DNA from: Roseovarius aestuarii
GTDB lineage: Bacteria > Pseudomonadota > Alphaproteobacteria > Rhodobacterales > Rhodobacteraceae
Length of the DNA stretch: 64,000 nucleotides
NCBI GenBank assembly: GCA_027214255.1
Contig: JAPWHL010000002.1
Span: 248,001-312,000, forward strand
Reading direction: 5' to 3'
Positions 21,032 through 31,529 of the stretch are shown here, in pieces. Made by a program: the position numbers and the translations under genes. How positions within the stretch are numbered: position 1 is the first letter of the stretch; each line of letters begins with the position of its first letter. The notes below the pieces were generated by a model. The model saw only the letters and a list, made by a program, of their open reading frames with translations, was not told where the DNA came from and did not search any database.

Positions 21032-21916
21032 ATGGATATTTCTTTCGCGCCGCTTTCAACCGGATCGTTCGCATGGCCTGACACGGCCTTGCAACAACAC
21101 CCGTTTTACGCACAAACGCTGGCCCGATTTGGCACCGATAGCATTGCCGCCCAGTTTAGTGTTGCCGGCCAACCTGTTGGGCACGCCCAGATATTCCGGC
21201 GCCGGCTTGGCCCTATTCCCGTCGCGTGGGTGCCGCGTGGCCCCGTCTGGACCCCTGATACGTCCCCTGAACTGCGCCGCGAATCCCTAAAACGTTTGCC
21301 GCGCGCCGCTCGCTGGCGCGCCTTGTGGGCACATATCCCCGATAGCGGAACCGCACCCGGTCTGTGCGTGGCCCCAGGCCCGTTAATGGCCGAGCTGGAC
21401 CTGACCCGTGACAGCACCACGCGCCGCGCCGCGCAACACGGCAAATGGCGCAACCGATTGTGTCGTGCAGAGTCCGCCGACCTGCATATTAATCTGCGCA
21501 GGCTAAAGCTGGCGCAGGATGCGCCGCTTTTGATGCGGGAAATTGCACAGCGGCGTGCGCGGCGTTATTGTGGACTGCCTGCGCGTTTCACCGAAAACTG
21601 GCCACGCGATCAAACCCTTATCGCCACGGCTCATGTCCGGCCGGACAGCCCTGTCATTGCGTTCATGCTGTTCTTGCTCCATGCGCCAACGGCCAGCTAT
21701 CACATAGGATGGTCAGGGCCGGAGGGACGCGCGTTGAATGCCCACACATTGCTGTTGTGGCGCGCCTGCGAACATCTGGCGGCGCTCGGGTTTGCTCGTC
21801 TGGATCTGGGCCTGTGCGACCCTTCTCGCACCCCCGGTCTGGCCCGCTTCAAGTCCGGCAGCGGCGCACATATCCGCCGCATAGGTGCCACAACCCTAAG
21901 CGCGCATCTGATTTAA
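21032..21916 (+). CDS. GNAT/FemAB-like acyltransferase, substrate unknown
   Basis: A 294-aa protein whose N-terminal half (QQHPFYAQTLARFGTDSIAAQ) and C-terminal half (SPVIAFMLFLLHAPTASYHIGW, then HTLLLWRACEHLAALGFARLDLG) follow the layout of FemAB/BioF2-type acetyltransferases with two GNAT folds. The C-terminal block GLARFKSGSGA resembles the end of such domains. GAGG lies before ATG 21032. It sits between ssb and typA on the same strand, with no functional link evident. I do not recognise a specific substrate. Confidence 0.6.
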   Translation: MDISFAPLSTGSFAWPDTALQQHPFYAQTLARFGTDSIAAQFSVAGQPVGHAQIFRRRLGPIPVAWVPRGPVWTPDTSPELRRESLKRLPRAARWRALWAHIPDSGTAPGLCVAPGPLMAELDLTRDSTTRRAAQHGKWRNRLCRAESADLHINLRRLKLAQDAPLLMREIAQRRARRYCGLPARFTENWPRDQTLIATAHVRPDSPVIAFMLFLLHAPTASYHIGWSGPEGRALNAHTLLLWRACEHLAALGFARLDLGLCDPSRTPGLARFKSGSGAHIRRIGATTLSAHLI

Positions 21917-22023
21917 TGCGCAGCAATACCCCATACCGCAGCGAAATAGGCACGATTCCGCTTTGCCTCTGGCGTTTTGCGCTCGCCCCGTATAGGGCGC
22001 AGGCAAACATTCGAGGATAACAA

Positions 22024-23844
22024 ATGGACCTGCGCAATATTGCGATCATCGCCCACGTCGACCACGGCAAAACGACGCTGGTGGACGAACTGCTTAAACA
22101 ATCCGGGGCGTTTCGCGCGAACCAAGCCGTCGACGAACGCGCGATGGACAGCAACGATCTGGAACGCGAACGCGGGATCACGATCTTTGCCAAGCCGACA
22201 AGCGTCGAGTGGAAGGGCAAGCGGATCAACATCGTCGACACCCCCGGCCACGCGGATTTCGGTGGCGAGGTCGAGCGGATCCTGTCGATGGTTGACGGAG
22301 TCGTGCTTTTGGTTGATGCGGCCGAAGGCCCGATGCCCCAGACAAAATTCGTGACATCCAAGGCACTTGCGTTGGGTTTGCGCCCGATTGTGGTGCTAAA
22401 CAAGGTCGACAAGGCCGACGCAGAACCTGACCGCGCGCTGGACGAATGTTTCGATCTGTTTGCCAGCCTTGGTGCCGATGATGACCAGCTGGATTTCCCG
22501 CATATGTATGCCTCGGGCCGCTCGGGTTGGGCCGATCATCAGCTGGACGGTCCTCGCAAGGATCTGACCGCGCTGTTTGAATTGATCGTGAACCACGTCC
22601 CTGCCCCCAAGCAAGTCAAACGCCAGGACGAAGATTTTCGCATGCTGGCAACCACGCTGGGCGCGGACCCTTTTGTTGGCCGTTTGCTGACCGGTCGTGT
22701 CGAATCAGGCAAGTTGAAAGTCGGCGCAACGGTTCAGGCCCTCAGCCGTGTCGGCCAAAAAATCGAACAATTCCGTGTCACACGCATTCAGGCGTTCCGC
22801 GGGCTTGCCAGCCAAGACATCGAAGAAGCGCAGGCTGGTGACATCGTCAGCCTTGCTGGCATGTCCAAAGCCACCGTGGCCGACACGATCTGTGCCCTCG
22901 CCGTGGATGTGCCGCTGGACGCTCAGCCGATTGACCCGCCAACCATCACCGTGACTTTCGGTATTAACGACAGCCCGTTGGCCGGTCGTGACGGCAAAAA
23001 GGTGCAAAGCCGCGTTATCCGCGACCGCCTGATGAAAGAGGCCGAATCAAACGTCGCCATCAAAATCACTGACACCCCCGGTGGTGACGCGTTCGAAGTT
23101 GCCGGTCGTGGCGAATTGCAGATGGGCGTGTTGATTGAAAACATGCGCCGCGAAGGATTCGAACTGAGCATTTCACGCCCGCAGGTGTTGATGCGCGAAG
23201 GCGAAAACGGCGAGCGGATGGAACCCATCGAAGAAGTCACCATTGACGTTGATGACGAATACTCGGGCGCGGTGATCGAAAAGCTCACCGGCACACGTAA
23301 GGGCGAGTTGACCGAGATGAAACCAGCCGGTGCCGGTAAGACACGCATTCTTGCGCTGGTCCCGTCACGCGGGTTGATCGGCTATCATGGTGAATTCTTG
23401 ACCGACACCCGCGGTACAGGCGTTTTGAACCGTGTGTTCCACGGCTGGGCCCCGCACAAAGGCACGATCCCCGGTCGGCGTGCCGGCGTTTTGATCTCGA
23501 TGGAAAACGGTGAATCAGTGGCTTATGCCCTTTGGAACCTTGAAGATCGCGGTAAGATGTTCATCGGCCCACAGGCCAAAATCTATACCGGCATGATCAT
23601 CGGCGAACACAGCCGTGAGAACGATCTCGAAGTGAACCCACTGAAAGGTAAAAAGCTGACCAACGTGCGCGCCAGCGGCACGGACGAAGCTGTGCGCCTG
23701 ACCACTCCGGTGACGATGTCTCTAGAGCAGGCGATCGCCTATATCGACGATGACGAGTTGGTAGAAGTGACGCCAAACGCCATCCGGATGCGTAAACGCT
23801 ATCTTGATCCGCACGAGCGTAAGCGCCACAGCAAAAGCAACTAA
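22024..23844 (+). CDS. typA: Ribosome-associated GTPase TypA/BipA
   Basis: Translational GTPase of the EF-G family involved in ribosome assembly and stress responses. The 606-aa product has the P-loop IAHVDHGKTTLVDE, the switch region RERGITIFAKP, DTPGHADFGGEVER, NKVDKADAEP, an EF-G-like domain with GRGELQMGVLIENMRREG, and the TypA-specific C-terminal domain ending RYLDPHERKR. It is closed by a strong terminator at 23898. Confidence 0.97.
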   Translation: MDLRNIAIIAHVDHGKTTLVDELLKQSGAFRANQAVDERAMDSNDLERERGITIFAKPTSVEWKGKRINIVDTPGHADFGGEVERILSMVDGVVLLVDAAEGPMPQTKFVTSKALALGLRPIVVLNKVDKADAEPDRALDECFDLFASLGADDDQLDFPHMYASGRSGWADHQLDGPRKDLTALFELIVNHVPAPKQVKRQDEDFRMLATTLGADPFVGRLLTGRVESGKLKVGATVQALSRVGQKIEQFRVTRIQAFRGLASQDIEEAQAGDIVSLAGMSKATVADTICALAVDVPLDAQPIDPPTITVTFGINDSPLAGRDGKKVQSRVIRDRLMKEAESNVAIKITDTPGGDAFEVAGRGELQMGVLIENMRREGFELSISRPQVLMREGENGERMEPIEEVTIDVDDEYSGAVIEKLTGTRKGELTEMKPAGAGKTRILALVPSRGLIGYHGEFLTDTRGTGVLNRVFHGWAPHKGTIPGRRAGVLISMENGESVAYALWNLEDRGKMFIGPQAKIYTGMIIGEHSRENDLEVNPLKGKKLTNVRASGTDEAVRLTTPVTMSLEQAIAYIDDDELVEVTPNAIRMRKRYLDPHERKRHSKSN

Positions 23845-23897
23845 GCGCTTCTGGCCTATCGGCCAGAACGTCGCTCAAACAGTCTTTCTAAACAGAC

Positions 23898-23926
23898 AAA
23901 CACCGCCCTGTTGGGGCGGTGTTTTC
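23898..23926 (+). terminator. Rho-independent terminator of typA
   Basis: CACCGCCC (23901-23908) pairs with GGGCGGTG (23914-23921), flanked by A-run and T-run (AAA before, TTTT after). A second stable hairpin, TTCTGGCC-tatc-GGCCAGAA, lies at 23849-23868 right after the typA stop. Confidence 0.9.
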
Positions 23927-24009
23927 AGTTTTGGGATTTGCGCGTGAATAAGATCAACCGCCACCGTTGGCACCAAGCAAGCACGCGCAGCCCGGCTTGA
24001 TATCAGGCC

Positions 24010-24297
24010 TTACTCACTGGTTTCCACTACCAGCAATTCGCGCTCGGACGCGCCGCGCGCGTGGCTTAACGCCTCTTGGTATTCGGGAGAGTGATAACAC
24101 GCCTCAGCCGCTTCCAATGTGTCAAACTGCGCCACGACATTGCGCGGGCGTTCCTTGCCCTCTAGCTGAACATAACGCCCGGCGCGGGCAATGAAACGAC
24201 CGCCGTGCTTGGCTATCGCGGGCCCGGCCAACGCGGCATACTTACCATAAGCCTCTTCATCCGTGACGGTCACATGCGCAATCCAAAGTGCAGGCAT
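24010..24297 (-). CDS. DUF1330-family small protein
   Basis: A 95-aa protein of the dimeric alpha/beta-barrel type, opening with PALWIAHVTVTDEEAYGKY and containing GGRFIARAGRY and the family block FDTLEAAEACYHSPEYQ. No enzymatic function is established for the family. Its start lies three bases after the alaS stop, so the two are very likely co-transcribed, although no functional link is obvious. Confidence 0.85.
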   Translation of the reverse strand: MPALWIAHVTVTDEEAYGKYAALAGPAIAKHGGRFIARAGRYVQLEGKERPRNVVAQFDTLEAAEACYHSPEYQEALSHARGASERELLVVETSE

Positions 24298-24300
24298 CTG

Positions 24301-26964
24301 TTATCCTTTCATCAACGTTTTAACGGCTTCAATGGCCCCATCGGCGTTCTCGGTGCCGGGTCCACCGCCCTGCGCCATGTCTGGGCGTCCACCACCGCCC
24401 TTGCCGCCCAAGGCCGCGACCGCTGCCTTGACCATATCCACGGCAGACAGGCGGTCTGTCAGGTCTGCTGTCACGCCAGCCGCCACAGCGGCCTTGCCGC
24501 CAGTGTCAGCAATCAACAACACCGCGCCACTTTCCATCCGGCCTTTGTGTTCATCAATCAACGCAGGCAAATCCTTGCCCGACACACCGCTTAACACCTG
24601 CGCGACCAGGGCCATGCCGCCCACTTCTTCGGGGCCGGCACCACCACCCTGCCCCGCACCACCGGCCATTGCCAGCTCGCGGCGCAATTGTGCCACCTCA
24701 TTTGTCAGAGCCTTGCGTTCATCCATCAAAGCCCCGACCCGGTCAACCACGTCCTCGGGGCGCGATTTGAGTGTCAGGGCCAGATCGGCCATGCGTCGAT
24801 CTTGCGCCGCCAGATAGTCAAACGCGGCCTCGCCGGTCAGTGCCTCGATCCGGCGCACGCCCGCGCTAGAGGCAGAATCCCCCAATGTGACGAATAGGCC
24901 GATATCACCAGTCTGCGACACATGTGTCCCGCCACACAACTCGATCGAATAGGTATTACCGTCTGCGCCGCGCCCGGATCCGTCCAAAACGCCCATAGAA
25001 ACGACACGCACCTCATCGCCATATTTTTCACCAAACAGGGCCTGCGCGCCCAATCCGCGCGCATCGTCAGGCGTCATGATCCGCGTACCCACGGGTGCGT
25101 TTTGACGAATGTAACGGTTCACCTCGGCCTCAACCCCGGCCAGTTCTTCGGCACTCAGCGCCTTGGTGTGACTGAAATCAAATCGCAAACGGTCAGCCGC
25201 GTTCAGGCTGCCCCGCTGCGCCACGTGATCACCCAGTGCCGCGCGCAACGCCTCGTGTAAAAGGTGTGTAGCGGAATGGTTGGCCCGGATTGCACTGCGG
25301 CGGGTGTGATCCACCGTCAATACAGCGGCCTCACCGCTGGACAATGCACCTGCAGTCACTTCGGCGACGTGAATAAAGACCCCGGCCACCTTGCGAGTAT
25401 CCGTGATGGTTGCCGTGCCTTTGTCGGTTTTCAGTGTGCCGGTGTCACCAACCTGCCCACCGGATTCGGCGTAAAACGGCGTTTGGTTCAGCACAATCTG
25501 CACCGATTGTCCTTTGGTCGCCGACGCGACCTGCGCCCCGTCTTGCACAAGCGCGGTAATCTGCGCCTCGGCAGTTTCCGTGTCATAGCCCAGAAAATCG
25601 GTCACGCCCGATGCTTCGGCAATATCAAACCACACGCCCGCATCCGCCGCTTCGCCACTGCCTGACCAGGCCGCGCGTGCCTTGGCCTTCTGTTCGGCCA
25701 TAGCAGCATCAAATCCGGCCACGTCCACGCCACGGCCCTTTTCGCGCAAGGCATCCTGCGTCAGGTCCAGAGGAAATCCGAAGGTATCATACAGCTTGAA
25801 CGCGGTCGCTCCGGGCAGGTCCGCACCTTCGGGCAAATCGCCCAAAGCATCGTCCAAAAGACCCAAACCACGGTCCAGCGTCTGTTTGAAACGGGTTTCT
25901 TCCTGCTGAAGTGTCTCTTCGATCATGCTTTGCGCGCGGCCCAGTTCGGGAAAGGCCTGCCCCATCTGTGTCACCAGAGATGGCACCAGGCGGTGCATCA
26001 CAGGATCCTTGGCGCCCAACAGATGTGCATGACGCATCGCGCGCCGCATGATCCGGCGCAAAACATACCCGCGCCCTTCGTTTGAGGGCATAACGCCATC
26101 AGCCATCAAAAACGACGTCGAGCGCAGGTGATCTGCGATCACCCGGTGGTGCACATTGCCCGGACCGTCGGGGTCTGAATGGGTCGCGTGGGCGCTGGCC
26201 TCGATCAGAGCGCGCATCAAATCGGTATCGTAGTTGTCATGCTTGCCCTGCAGCAGAGCGCCGATCCGCTCCAACCCCATACCAGTGTCGATTGATTGCA
26301 TGTCCAGATCGCGCTGCGTGCCATCTTCGAACCGCTCGTTCTGCATGAAAACCAGGTTCCAGATTTCAATAAAGCGGTCGCCGTCTTCTTCGGCACTGCC
26401 GGGAGGCCCCCCCCAGATGTCAGGTCCGTGATCATAAAACACTTCGGTGCAAGGGCCGCAGGGACCAGTTGCGCCCATAGACCAAAAGTTATCGTCCGTC
26501 GCGATCCGGATGATGCGATCATCCGGCAGGCCTGCGTATTTTTTCCAGATCGACGCCGCCTCGTCATCAGTGTGATAAACCGTGACCAACAGCTTGTCCT
26601 TGTTCAGGCCAAAATCCTTGGTCAGCAAATCCCACGCGTAAGTGATCGCCTCTTCCTTGAAATAGTCGCCAAAGCTGAAATTCCCCAGCATTTCAAAAAA
26701 CGTATGGTGACGCGCCGTGTAGCCGACATTGTCCAGATCGTTGTGCTTGCCGCCCGCGCGCACGCATTTCTGGCTGGTGGTTGCGCGGGTGTAATCGCGG
26801 TGCTCGACCCCGGTAAACAGGTTCTTGAACTGGACCATTCCCGAATTGGTGAACATCAACGTCGGATCGTTGCGTGGCACCAAGGGCGAACTCTCAACGA
26901 TCGCGTGATCGTTGCGTTCGAAAAAGTTCAGAAAGGTCGAGCGGATCTCATTCAACGTGGGCAT
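24301..26964 (-). CDS. alaS: Alanyl-tRNA synthetase AlaS
   Basis: Charges tRNA-Ala and edits Ser/Gly misacylation. The 887-aa product has the class II core at about 1-250 ([34 protein letters not shown]), the tRNA-recognition region, the editing domain with zinc motif [13 protein letters not shown] and [13 protein letters not shown], and a C-terminal coiled-coil/C-Ala domain. I chose ATG 26964 ([11 protein letters not shown]); an in-frame start at 27081 lies within the recA terminator and adds 39 unlikely residues. A DUF1330 gene follows at three bases. Confidence 0.97.
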   Translation of the reverse strand: MPTLNEIRSTFLNFFERNDHAIVESSPLVPRNDPTLMFTNSGMVQFKNLFTGVEHRDYTRATTSQKCVRAGGKHNDLDNVGYTARHHTFFEMLGNFSFGDYFKEEAITYAWDLLTKDFGLNKDKLLVTVYHTDDEAASIWKKYAGLPDDRIIRIATDDNFWSMGATGPCGPCTEVFYDHGPDIWGGPPGSAEEDGDRFIEIWNLVFMQNERFEDGTQRDLDMQSIDTGMGLERIGALLQGKHDNYDTDLMRALIEASAHATHSDPDGPGNVHHRVIADHLRSTSFLMADGVMPSNEGRGYVLRRIMRRAMRHAHLLGAKDPVMHRLVPSLVTQMGQAFPELGRAQSMIEETLQQEETRFKQTLDRGLGLLDDALGDLPEGADLPGATAFKLYDTFGFPLDLTQDALREKGRGVDVAGFDAAMAEQKAKARAAWSGSGEAADAGVWFDIAEASGVTDFLGYDTETAEAQITALVQDGAQVASATKGQSVQIVLNQTPFYAESGGQVGDTGTLKTDKGTATITDTRKVAGVFIHVAEVTAGALSSGEAAVLTVDHTRRSAIRANHSATHLLHEALRAALGDHVAQRGSLNAADRLRFDFSHTKALSAEELAGVEAEVNRYIRQNAPVGTRIMTPDDARGLGAQALFGEKYGDEVRVVSMGVLDGSGRGADGNTYSIELCGGTHVSQTGDIGLFVTLGDSASSAGVRRIEALTGEAAFDYLAAQDRRMADLALTLKSRPEDVVDRVGALMDERKALTNEVAQLRRELAMAGGAGQGGGAGPEEVGGMALVAQVLSGVSGKDLPALIDEHKGRMESGAVLLIADTGGKAAVAAGVTADLTDRLSAVDMVKAAVAALGGKGGGGRPDMAQGGGPGTENADGAIEAVKTLMKG

Positions 26965-27056
26965 GTGCGGGCCTTTTATCTGCGGGTGCAAACGCGGTTT
27001 AGCCCTCGCACGGTGCCAAGTCCACAGACAACGCCGGATCAACCACCGGAATGGCA

Positions 27057-27097
27057 CAACAGAAAACAGGCCCGCACGCATTTCGCGTCCGGGCCTG
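27057..27097 (-). terminator. Rho-independent terminator of recA
   Basis: On the minus strand, CAGGCCCG (27097-27090) pairs with CGGGCCTG (27074-27067). An inner ACGC/GCGT pair extends the stem and TTTTCTGTT follows. It lies about 30 bases after the recA stop and insulates recA from alaS. Confidence 0.88.
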
Positions 27098-27127
27098 CCT
27101 AATCTTTGCGTTGCAAGTGCGGTGTCG

Positions 27128-28216
27128 TTAACCCTCTAACAGATCGTCATCTGCGCCAATGGCCTTAACTTCAGGGGCAGGCATATCGAAATCCAGCCCA
27201 TGCGCCGCACGAATCTTGTCCTCGATCTCATAAGCGATGCGCCCGTTCTCTTTCAGGAAGGTCTTGGCATTTTCACGGCCCTGTCCGATTCTTTCATCCC
27301 CATAGCTGAACCAGCTACCGGATTTGTCGACCACCCCCGCCTTGACCCCAAGATCCAACAATTCACCCATTTTCGAGATGCCTTCGCCATACATGATGTC
27401 GAATTCAACCTGCTTGAAAGGCGGCGCAACCTTGTTTTTAACTACTTTCACACGGGTCGCGTTGCCGACGATTTCGTCGCGATCCTTCAACGCGCCGATC
27501 CTGCGAATATCCAACCGCACCGAGCTGTAGAATTTCAGCGCGTTGCCACCCGTCGTTGTTTCAGGGCTGCCAAACATGACGCCGATCTTCATGCGAATCT
27601 GGTTGATGAACACCACCGTACATTTAGTACGGCTGATCGATCCGGTCAGTTTGCGCATCGCCTGGCTCATTAGGCGGGCATGAACGCCGACACTGCTGTC
27701 GCCCATGTCGCCTTCCAGTTCGGATTTTGGAGTCAGGGCCGCGACCGAATCAACCACGATCATGCTGACAGCGCCCGAACGCACCAGCGTATCTACGATT
27801 TCCAGCGCCTGTTCGCCTGTGTCGGGCTGCGAAATCAACAGCTCATCCAGATCGACACCCAATTTGCGCGCGTATTGCGGATCCAAAGCATGCTCGGCGT
27901 CAACAAAGGCGCAAACGCCGCCTTTTTTCTGCTCTTCGGCCACGCAATGCAGGGTCAAAGTGGTCTTGCCCGAGCTCTCAGGACCGTAAATTTCAACAAT
28001 CCGCCCTTTTGGAATGCCACCGATTCCCAATGCGATATCCAGACCCAGCGACCCGGTCGAGGTCGATTCAATGTCCTGAATGGCGTTATCGCCCCCCAGT
28101 TTCATGATCGAGCCTTTACCGAACTGCCGTTCGATCTGTGCCAGTGCGCTGTCCAGCGCCTTTTGCTTGTCCGCGCTTTTTTTGTTGTCCATTGTCAAAA
28201 GATCTGCCGTTGCCAT
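27128..28216 (-). CDS. recA: Recombinase RecA
   Basis: Strand-exchange protein and co-protease for LexA. The 362-aa product has Walker [10 protein letters not shown], the Walker B region [11 protein letters not shown], the loop 2 area [17 protein letters not shown] and an acidic C-terminus. I chose ATG 28216 ([13 protein letters not shown]), with AGGA five bases upstream; an in-frame frame up to 28318 would swallow the SOS operator. A perfect GTTC-N7-GTTC box lies 53-67 bases upstream, so LexA control is expected. Confidence 0.97.
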   Translation of the reverse strand: MATADLLTMDNKKSADKQKALDSALAQIERQFGKGSIMKLGGDNAIQDIESTSTGSLGLDIALGIGGIPKGRIVEIYGPESSGKTTLTLHCVAEEQKKGGVCAFVDAEHALDPQYARKLGVDLDELLISQPDTGEQALEIVDTLVRSGAVSMIVVDSVAALTPKSELEGDMGDSSVGVHARLMSQAMRKLTGSISRTKCTVVFINQIRMKIGVMFGSPETTTGGNALKFYSSVRLDIRRIGALKDRDEIVGNATRVKVVKNKVAPPFKQVEFDIMYGEGISKMGELLDLGVKAGVVDKSGSWFSYGDERIGQGRENAKTFLKENGRIAYEIEDKIRAAHGLDFDMPAPEVKAIGADDDLLEG

Positions 28217-28268
28217 TGCGTCCTGTTCCTTATCCCACACCCTGCCACGGGTTTCCATCGCTGCGTTT

Positions 28269-28283
28269 GTTCGCGCCTTGTTC
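28269..28283. promoter_or_regulatory. Alphaproteobacterial LexA (SOS) box before recA
   Basis: GTTC-GCGCCTT-GTTC is an exact match to the alphaproteobacterial LexA consensus GTTC-N7-GTTC. It lies 53-67 bases upstream of the recA start, in its promoter region. Confidence 0.85.
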
Positions 28284-28411
28284 TCATTTGTATCTAGACA
28301 AAACGAGAACATTATCAAGAGTTTTATTCACACCATAGTTTTTTCCCAATGTGGTTAAGAAGTGGTTTACACCCATGAACGAAATTCGGACTTTGCAACG
28401 AGGAGAATGGT

Positions 28412-29050
28412 ATGTTGGTGTTTTCCAAGCACAAATTGGTGTTCCTGTCAGTTCCCAAGACGGGCACAACTGCCTATCACGCTGCGCTGGCGCCACATGC
28501 CTCAATGATGATCACCGATCCACCCGAGCTGAAACACGCCCCGGTCTTTCGCTATAACCGCTTTTTCCGGCCCGCTTTGGAAAAGTTTATTGGCACCGAT
28601 CTCCACGTTCTTGCGGTTATGCGCGAGCCAATTGACTGGTTGGGAAGCTGGTATCGCTATCGGCAACGGCCCTTCATGTCGGGCAAACCCGGCAGCACCG
28701 AGGGGATGAGTTTTGATTGTTTCGTGCAGGCTTACTGCAAGGGTCAGCAGCCCGCCTTTGCCAATGTCGGCTCTCAATCCAAGTTTCTCGAACCCCAACG
28801 CAATGGTACGGCCGCGACCCATGTTTTTCGATACGAGGATCAGGACGGTTTGCGCGCCTATCTGGAAAACCGCATTGGTGCGCCAGTTGAAACCCGCCAG
28901 ATCAACACGTCGCGCCCTGCAGATTTGGAGCTTTCCAGCGAAACCTCTAAACGACTCATGCGCAAATACGCCCCTGATTTTAATTTGTACCAATCCATCA
29001 GGCCCGGTGGTGGCTATACCCCAGTAACACAACCTTCACCCTTGCCCTGA
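28412..29050 (+). CDS. Sulfotransferase-like protein
   Basis: A 212-aa protein with the sulfotransferase 5'-phosphosulfate loop SVPKTGTTAYH (Lys16 onward) near the N-terminus and a 3'-phosphate motif VMREPIDWLGSWYRY at about 70-84. Both are needed to bind PAPS. The acceptor is unknown; related roseobacter proteins are annotated only as sulfotransferase family. AGGAG precedes ATG 28412. It diverges from recA and converges on cckA. A CtrA-like sequence TTAA-N7-TTTAC at 28355-28370 lies upstream, with one mismatch. Confidence 0.75.
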   Translation: MLVFSKHKLVFLSVPKTGTTAYHAALAPHASMMITDPPELKHAPVFRYNRFFRPALEKFIGTDLHVLAVMREPIDWLGSWYRYRQRPFMSGKPGSTEGMSFDCFVQAYCKGQQPAFANVGSQSKFLEPQRNGTAATHVFRYEDQDGLRAYLENRIGAPVETRQINTSRPADLELSSETSKRLMRKYAPDFNLYQSIRPGGGYTPVTQPSPLP

Positions 29051-29134
29051 GATGGCCATTGCACCAACTGGGCATCGCGCCGCTTCCCTATCTTAGCGGA
29101 CGTGATTGATGCCTCCCAGCGTGCTGCTGTGTTT

Positions 29135-31432
29135 TCAAGCCATCTGTCGTTGAACCAATTCCGTCAACTCGGTCAGCGAAAATGGTTTGGGTAAAAACAC
29201 CGAGTTAGGAATCCGTGCCTGCGCATCGCTAAAGTCCTCTTCGGCATACCCCGACACAAAAACCACTTTTGCATCGGGTCGTGTCCGCAAGGCTTCTTGC
29301 ACCCATGTGGGGCCATTCTTTCCCGGCATGACGACATCCGTAACAAACACATCGATCGACACGCTGGCATCTTCGAGCAATTCAAGAGCTTCCTCGGCGG
29401 ACTCGGCTTCAAGCACGGTAAACCCTCGCATTTGCAACGCGCGTGACGCAAAGGCGCGAACCGGCGCCTCATCCTCAACCAACAACACGACACCTTCAAC
29501 TGGGGAGGCCGACAACTCGGGCTGAACCGGTGGTTGCGCGACATGAACAGCTTTATCATGGGCCGGGAACAGTAAGAAAAAAGTCGAGCCTTTCCCGCAC
29601 TCACTGTCGACAAAGATGTACCCCCCCGTTTGTTTGACGATGCCGTAAGCGGTGGACAGCCCCAAGCCGGTGCCTTCGCCGGTTCGCTTGGTGGTAAAGA
29701 ATGGCTCAAAAATCTTTTGCAACCGTTCCGGCGGGATTCCAACGCCTTCATCCGTCACGCTGATCTTCACATATTGTCCAGCCGCAACAACCGCTCGGTC
29801 ACGCATCAATGCAGTGTCCAACGTCACGTTCTTGGTTTCGATTCTAATCTCGCCGCCCTTGGGCATCGCATCGCGTGCATTCACCACCAAGTTCATAAGC
29901 ACTTGTTCAAATTGACGCCTGTCTGCCCGGATGGCAGACAGGGTTGGATCATGGTTTAGCGACAAAATAACCTTTTCTCCAACCAAACGGTTCAGCAGGT
30001 GCGTCAAGTCCGACATCGCGTCGCGCAAATCCATCACCTCGGGGCGCAACGTTTGCTTTCGTGAATATGCAAGTAACTGACTGACCAACGAGGCGGCGCG
30101 ATTGGCGTTCTGGTTGATCTGCAATAGGTCGCTGTAATCGGAATCCCCCTGATCATGCCGCAGCAACAAAAGATCGCAATGACCGGAGATTGCCGTCAAC
30201 AGGTTGTTAAAGTCGTGAGCGACACCGCCCGCAAGCTGCCCGATAGCCTGCATTTTTTGGCTTTGCACAAATTGCGCCTCCAGCGATTTCAATTCCGTCG
30301 CATCGGCCAAAACCGCGATCAAAACCAGTTCGTCATTCTCCATTGTGCGATTCAATGTGACTTGGATAAATGTCTCTTCAGTTGAGCGTCTTACCCTTAG
30401 AAATTCACTATGGATGGTACTGCGCCCCAGAGCCGCATCGTTCAACCAATCAGGGATAGATCGCCCCAAGCCTTCCAAAAGGTCAGTGACTGGCTTGCCT
30501 TGGCAATCCTCACAGCCCAGAAGATCACGTGCCGGCTCGTTTGACAGTTGGATAACGCCATCGCGCGTTAATTTTAACAACGGGACCGGGAGAGCGTCAC
30601 TAAAGGCCCACCCGTCGGAACCGCGTTCAGCGGTCTCGACACCTGGTAGTAAATAGACTTCGCGTCGCCCCGCCATGCCTTCCATTTCGATGACAAGACA
30701 GGGCAAAATGCCATTTGGCGTACTGATGTCGTTGATCTTGCCCGAGCGCAGCGGTAATTGCGCGCATACCCTGTCCAGCGACCGCACCCGTTCACCGACC
30801 AATGTCCGCGCGGCATCATTCATGAACAAAACCGCGTTGTTACGTCCTACTGTCAACATTGGTAAAGACGCCGAATTCGAACGGCGGGCAACCATATCCG
30901 CAGATTTCTCAATGCGCCACAATAGCTTGTCGAAACCGGCTTGATGAACGGACAGACGTACATGACCCATTCCAGTCACCACATCTTCATGCGCAGATCC
31001 CGTCGTGCGGGCCCTACCTTGTAGCCGGAAAAGGATGGCTCCGGGATTGGCAATCAAAGCCTGCAATGCCTCTGCCATCGTTTCGGCGCGCTGCGCCTTA
31101 TAAGCCCGCTGCGCTGCAGCGTTAGTGTAAAGAATACGCCCGTCTCCACCGGTCACAACACTGGGCGCGGCATCGTGTTCAATCAAGGTCTGGATCGCAC
31201 CCGCGGCACGTCCATCCGTCATTTCCTCAATACGTGAAATCGTCACAATCCATACAGAGGTGCCGACCAATGTCGCGGCCACTGCCATCATCAACACTCG
31301 TTCGGTTCCGGCTGGGATCAAGAATGCCGTGATCAAAAACAGTATTGCTGAGCAAAATATCAACCCTGCATGCGGACGCATTCGCGTCGCCGCGCGTTGG
31401 ATTGGTCCAAAAGTAGGCGTTGAATAGGTCAA
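29135..31432 (-). CDS. cckA: Hybrid histidine kinase CckA
   Basis: Membrane kinase/phosphatase that controls CtrA through ChpT. The 765-aa product has two N-terminal membrane helices (about 20-60), PAS-like sensor regions (about 70-370), a HisKA domain with His406 in [14 protein letters not shown], an HATPase domain ([33 protein letters not shown]) and a C-terminal receiver with Asp699 in [13 protein letters not shown]. The domain order and the HDFNNLL motif identify CckA. A perfect CtrA box lies 51-66 bases before ATG 31432, suggesting feedback by CtrA on its own kinase. Confidence 0.95.
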   Translation of the reverse strand: MTYSTPTFGPIQRAATRMRPHAGLIFCSAILFLITAFLIPAGTERVLMMAVAATLVGTSVWIVTISRIEEMTDGRAAGAIQTLIEHDAAPSVVTGGDGRILYTNAAAQRAYKAQRAETMAEALQALIANPGAILFRLQGRARTTGSAHEDVVTGMGHVRLSVHQAGFDKLLWRIEKSADMVARRSNSASLPMLTVGRNNAVLFMNDAARTLVGERVRSLDRVCAQLPLRSGKINDISTPNGILPCLVIEMEGMAGRREVYLLPGVETAERGSDGWAFSDALPVPLLKLTRDGVIQLSNEPARDLLGCEDCQGKPVTDLLEGLGRSIPDWLNDAALGRSTIHSEFLRVRRSTEETFIQVTLNRTMENDELVLIAVLADATELKSLEAQFVQSQKMQAIGQLAGGVAHDFNNLLTAISGHCDLLLLRHDQGDSDYSDLLQINQNANRAASLVSQLLAYSRKQTLRPEVMDLRDAMSDLTHLLNRLVGEKVILSLNHDPTLSAIRADRRQFEQVLMNLVVNARDAMPKGGEIRIETKNVTLDTALMRDRAVVAAGQYVKISVTDEGVGIPPERLQKIFEPFFTTKRTGEGTGLGLSTAYGIVKQTGGYIFVDSECGKGSTFFLLFPAHDKAVHVAQPPVQPELSASPVEGVVLLVEDEAPVRAFASRALQMRGFTVLEAESAEEALELLEDASVSIDVFVTDVVMPGKNGPTWVQEALRTRPDAKVVFVSGYAEEDFSDAQARIPNSVFLPKPFSLTELTELVQRQMA

Positions 31433-31482
31433 TTGTAGCGGGCCCTTATCGACTCGGTCCCCTAACTATTGGCCACAACTGC

Positions 31483-31498
31483 TTAATACAGGTTTAAC
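31483..31498 (+). promoter_or_regulatory. Perfect CtrA box upstream of cckA
   Basis: TTAA-TACAGGT-TTAAC matches the CtrA consensus TTAA-N7-TTAAC at all nine defined positions. It lies in the 97-bp gap between rsmB and cckA, 51-66 bases before the cckA start. Confidence 0.75.
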
Positions 31499-31529
31499 TT
31501 CGTCACACTCGTCAGGGTTGCGTAAAACC

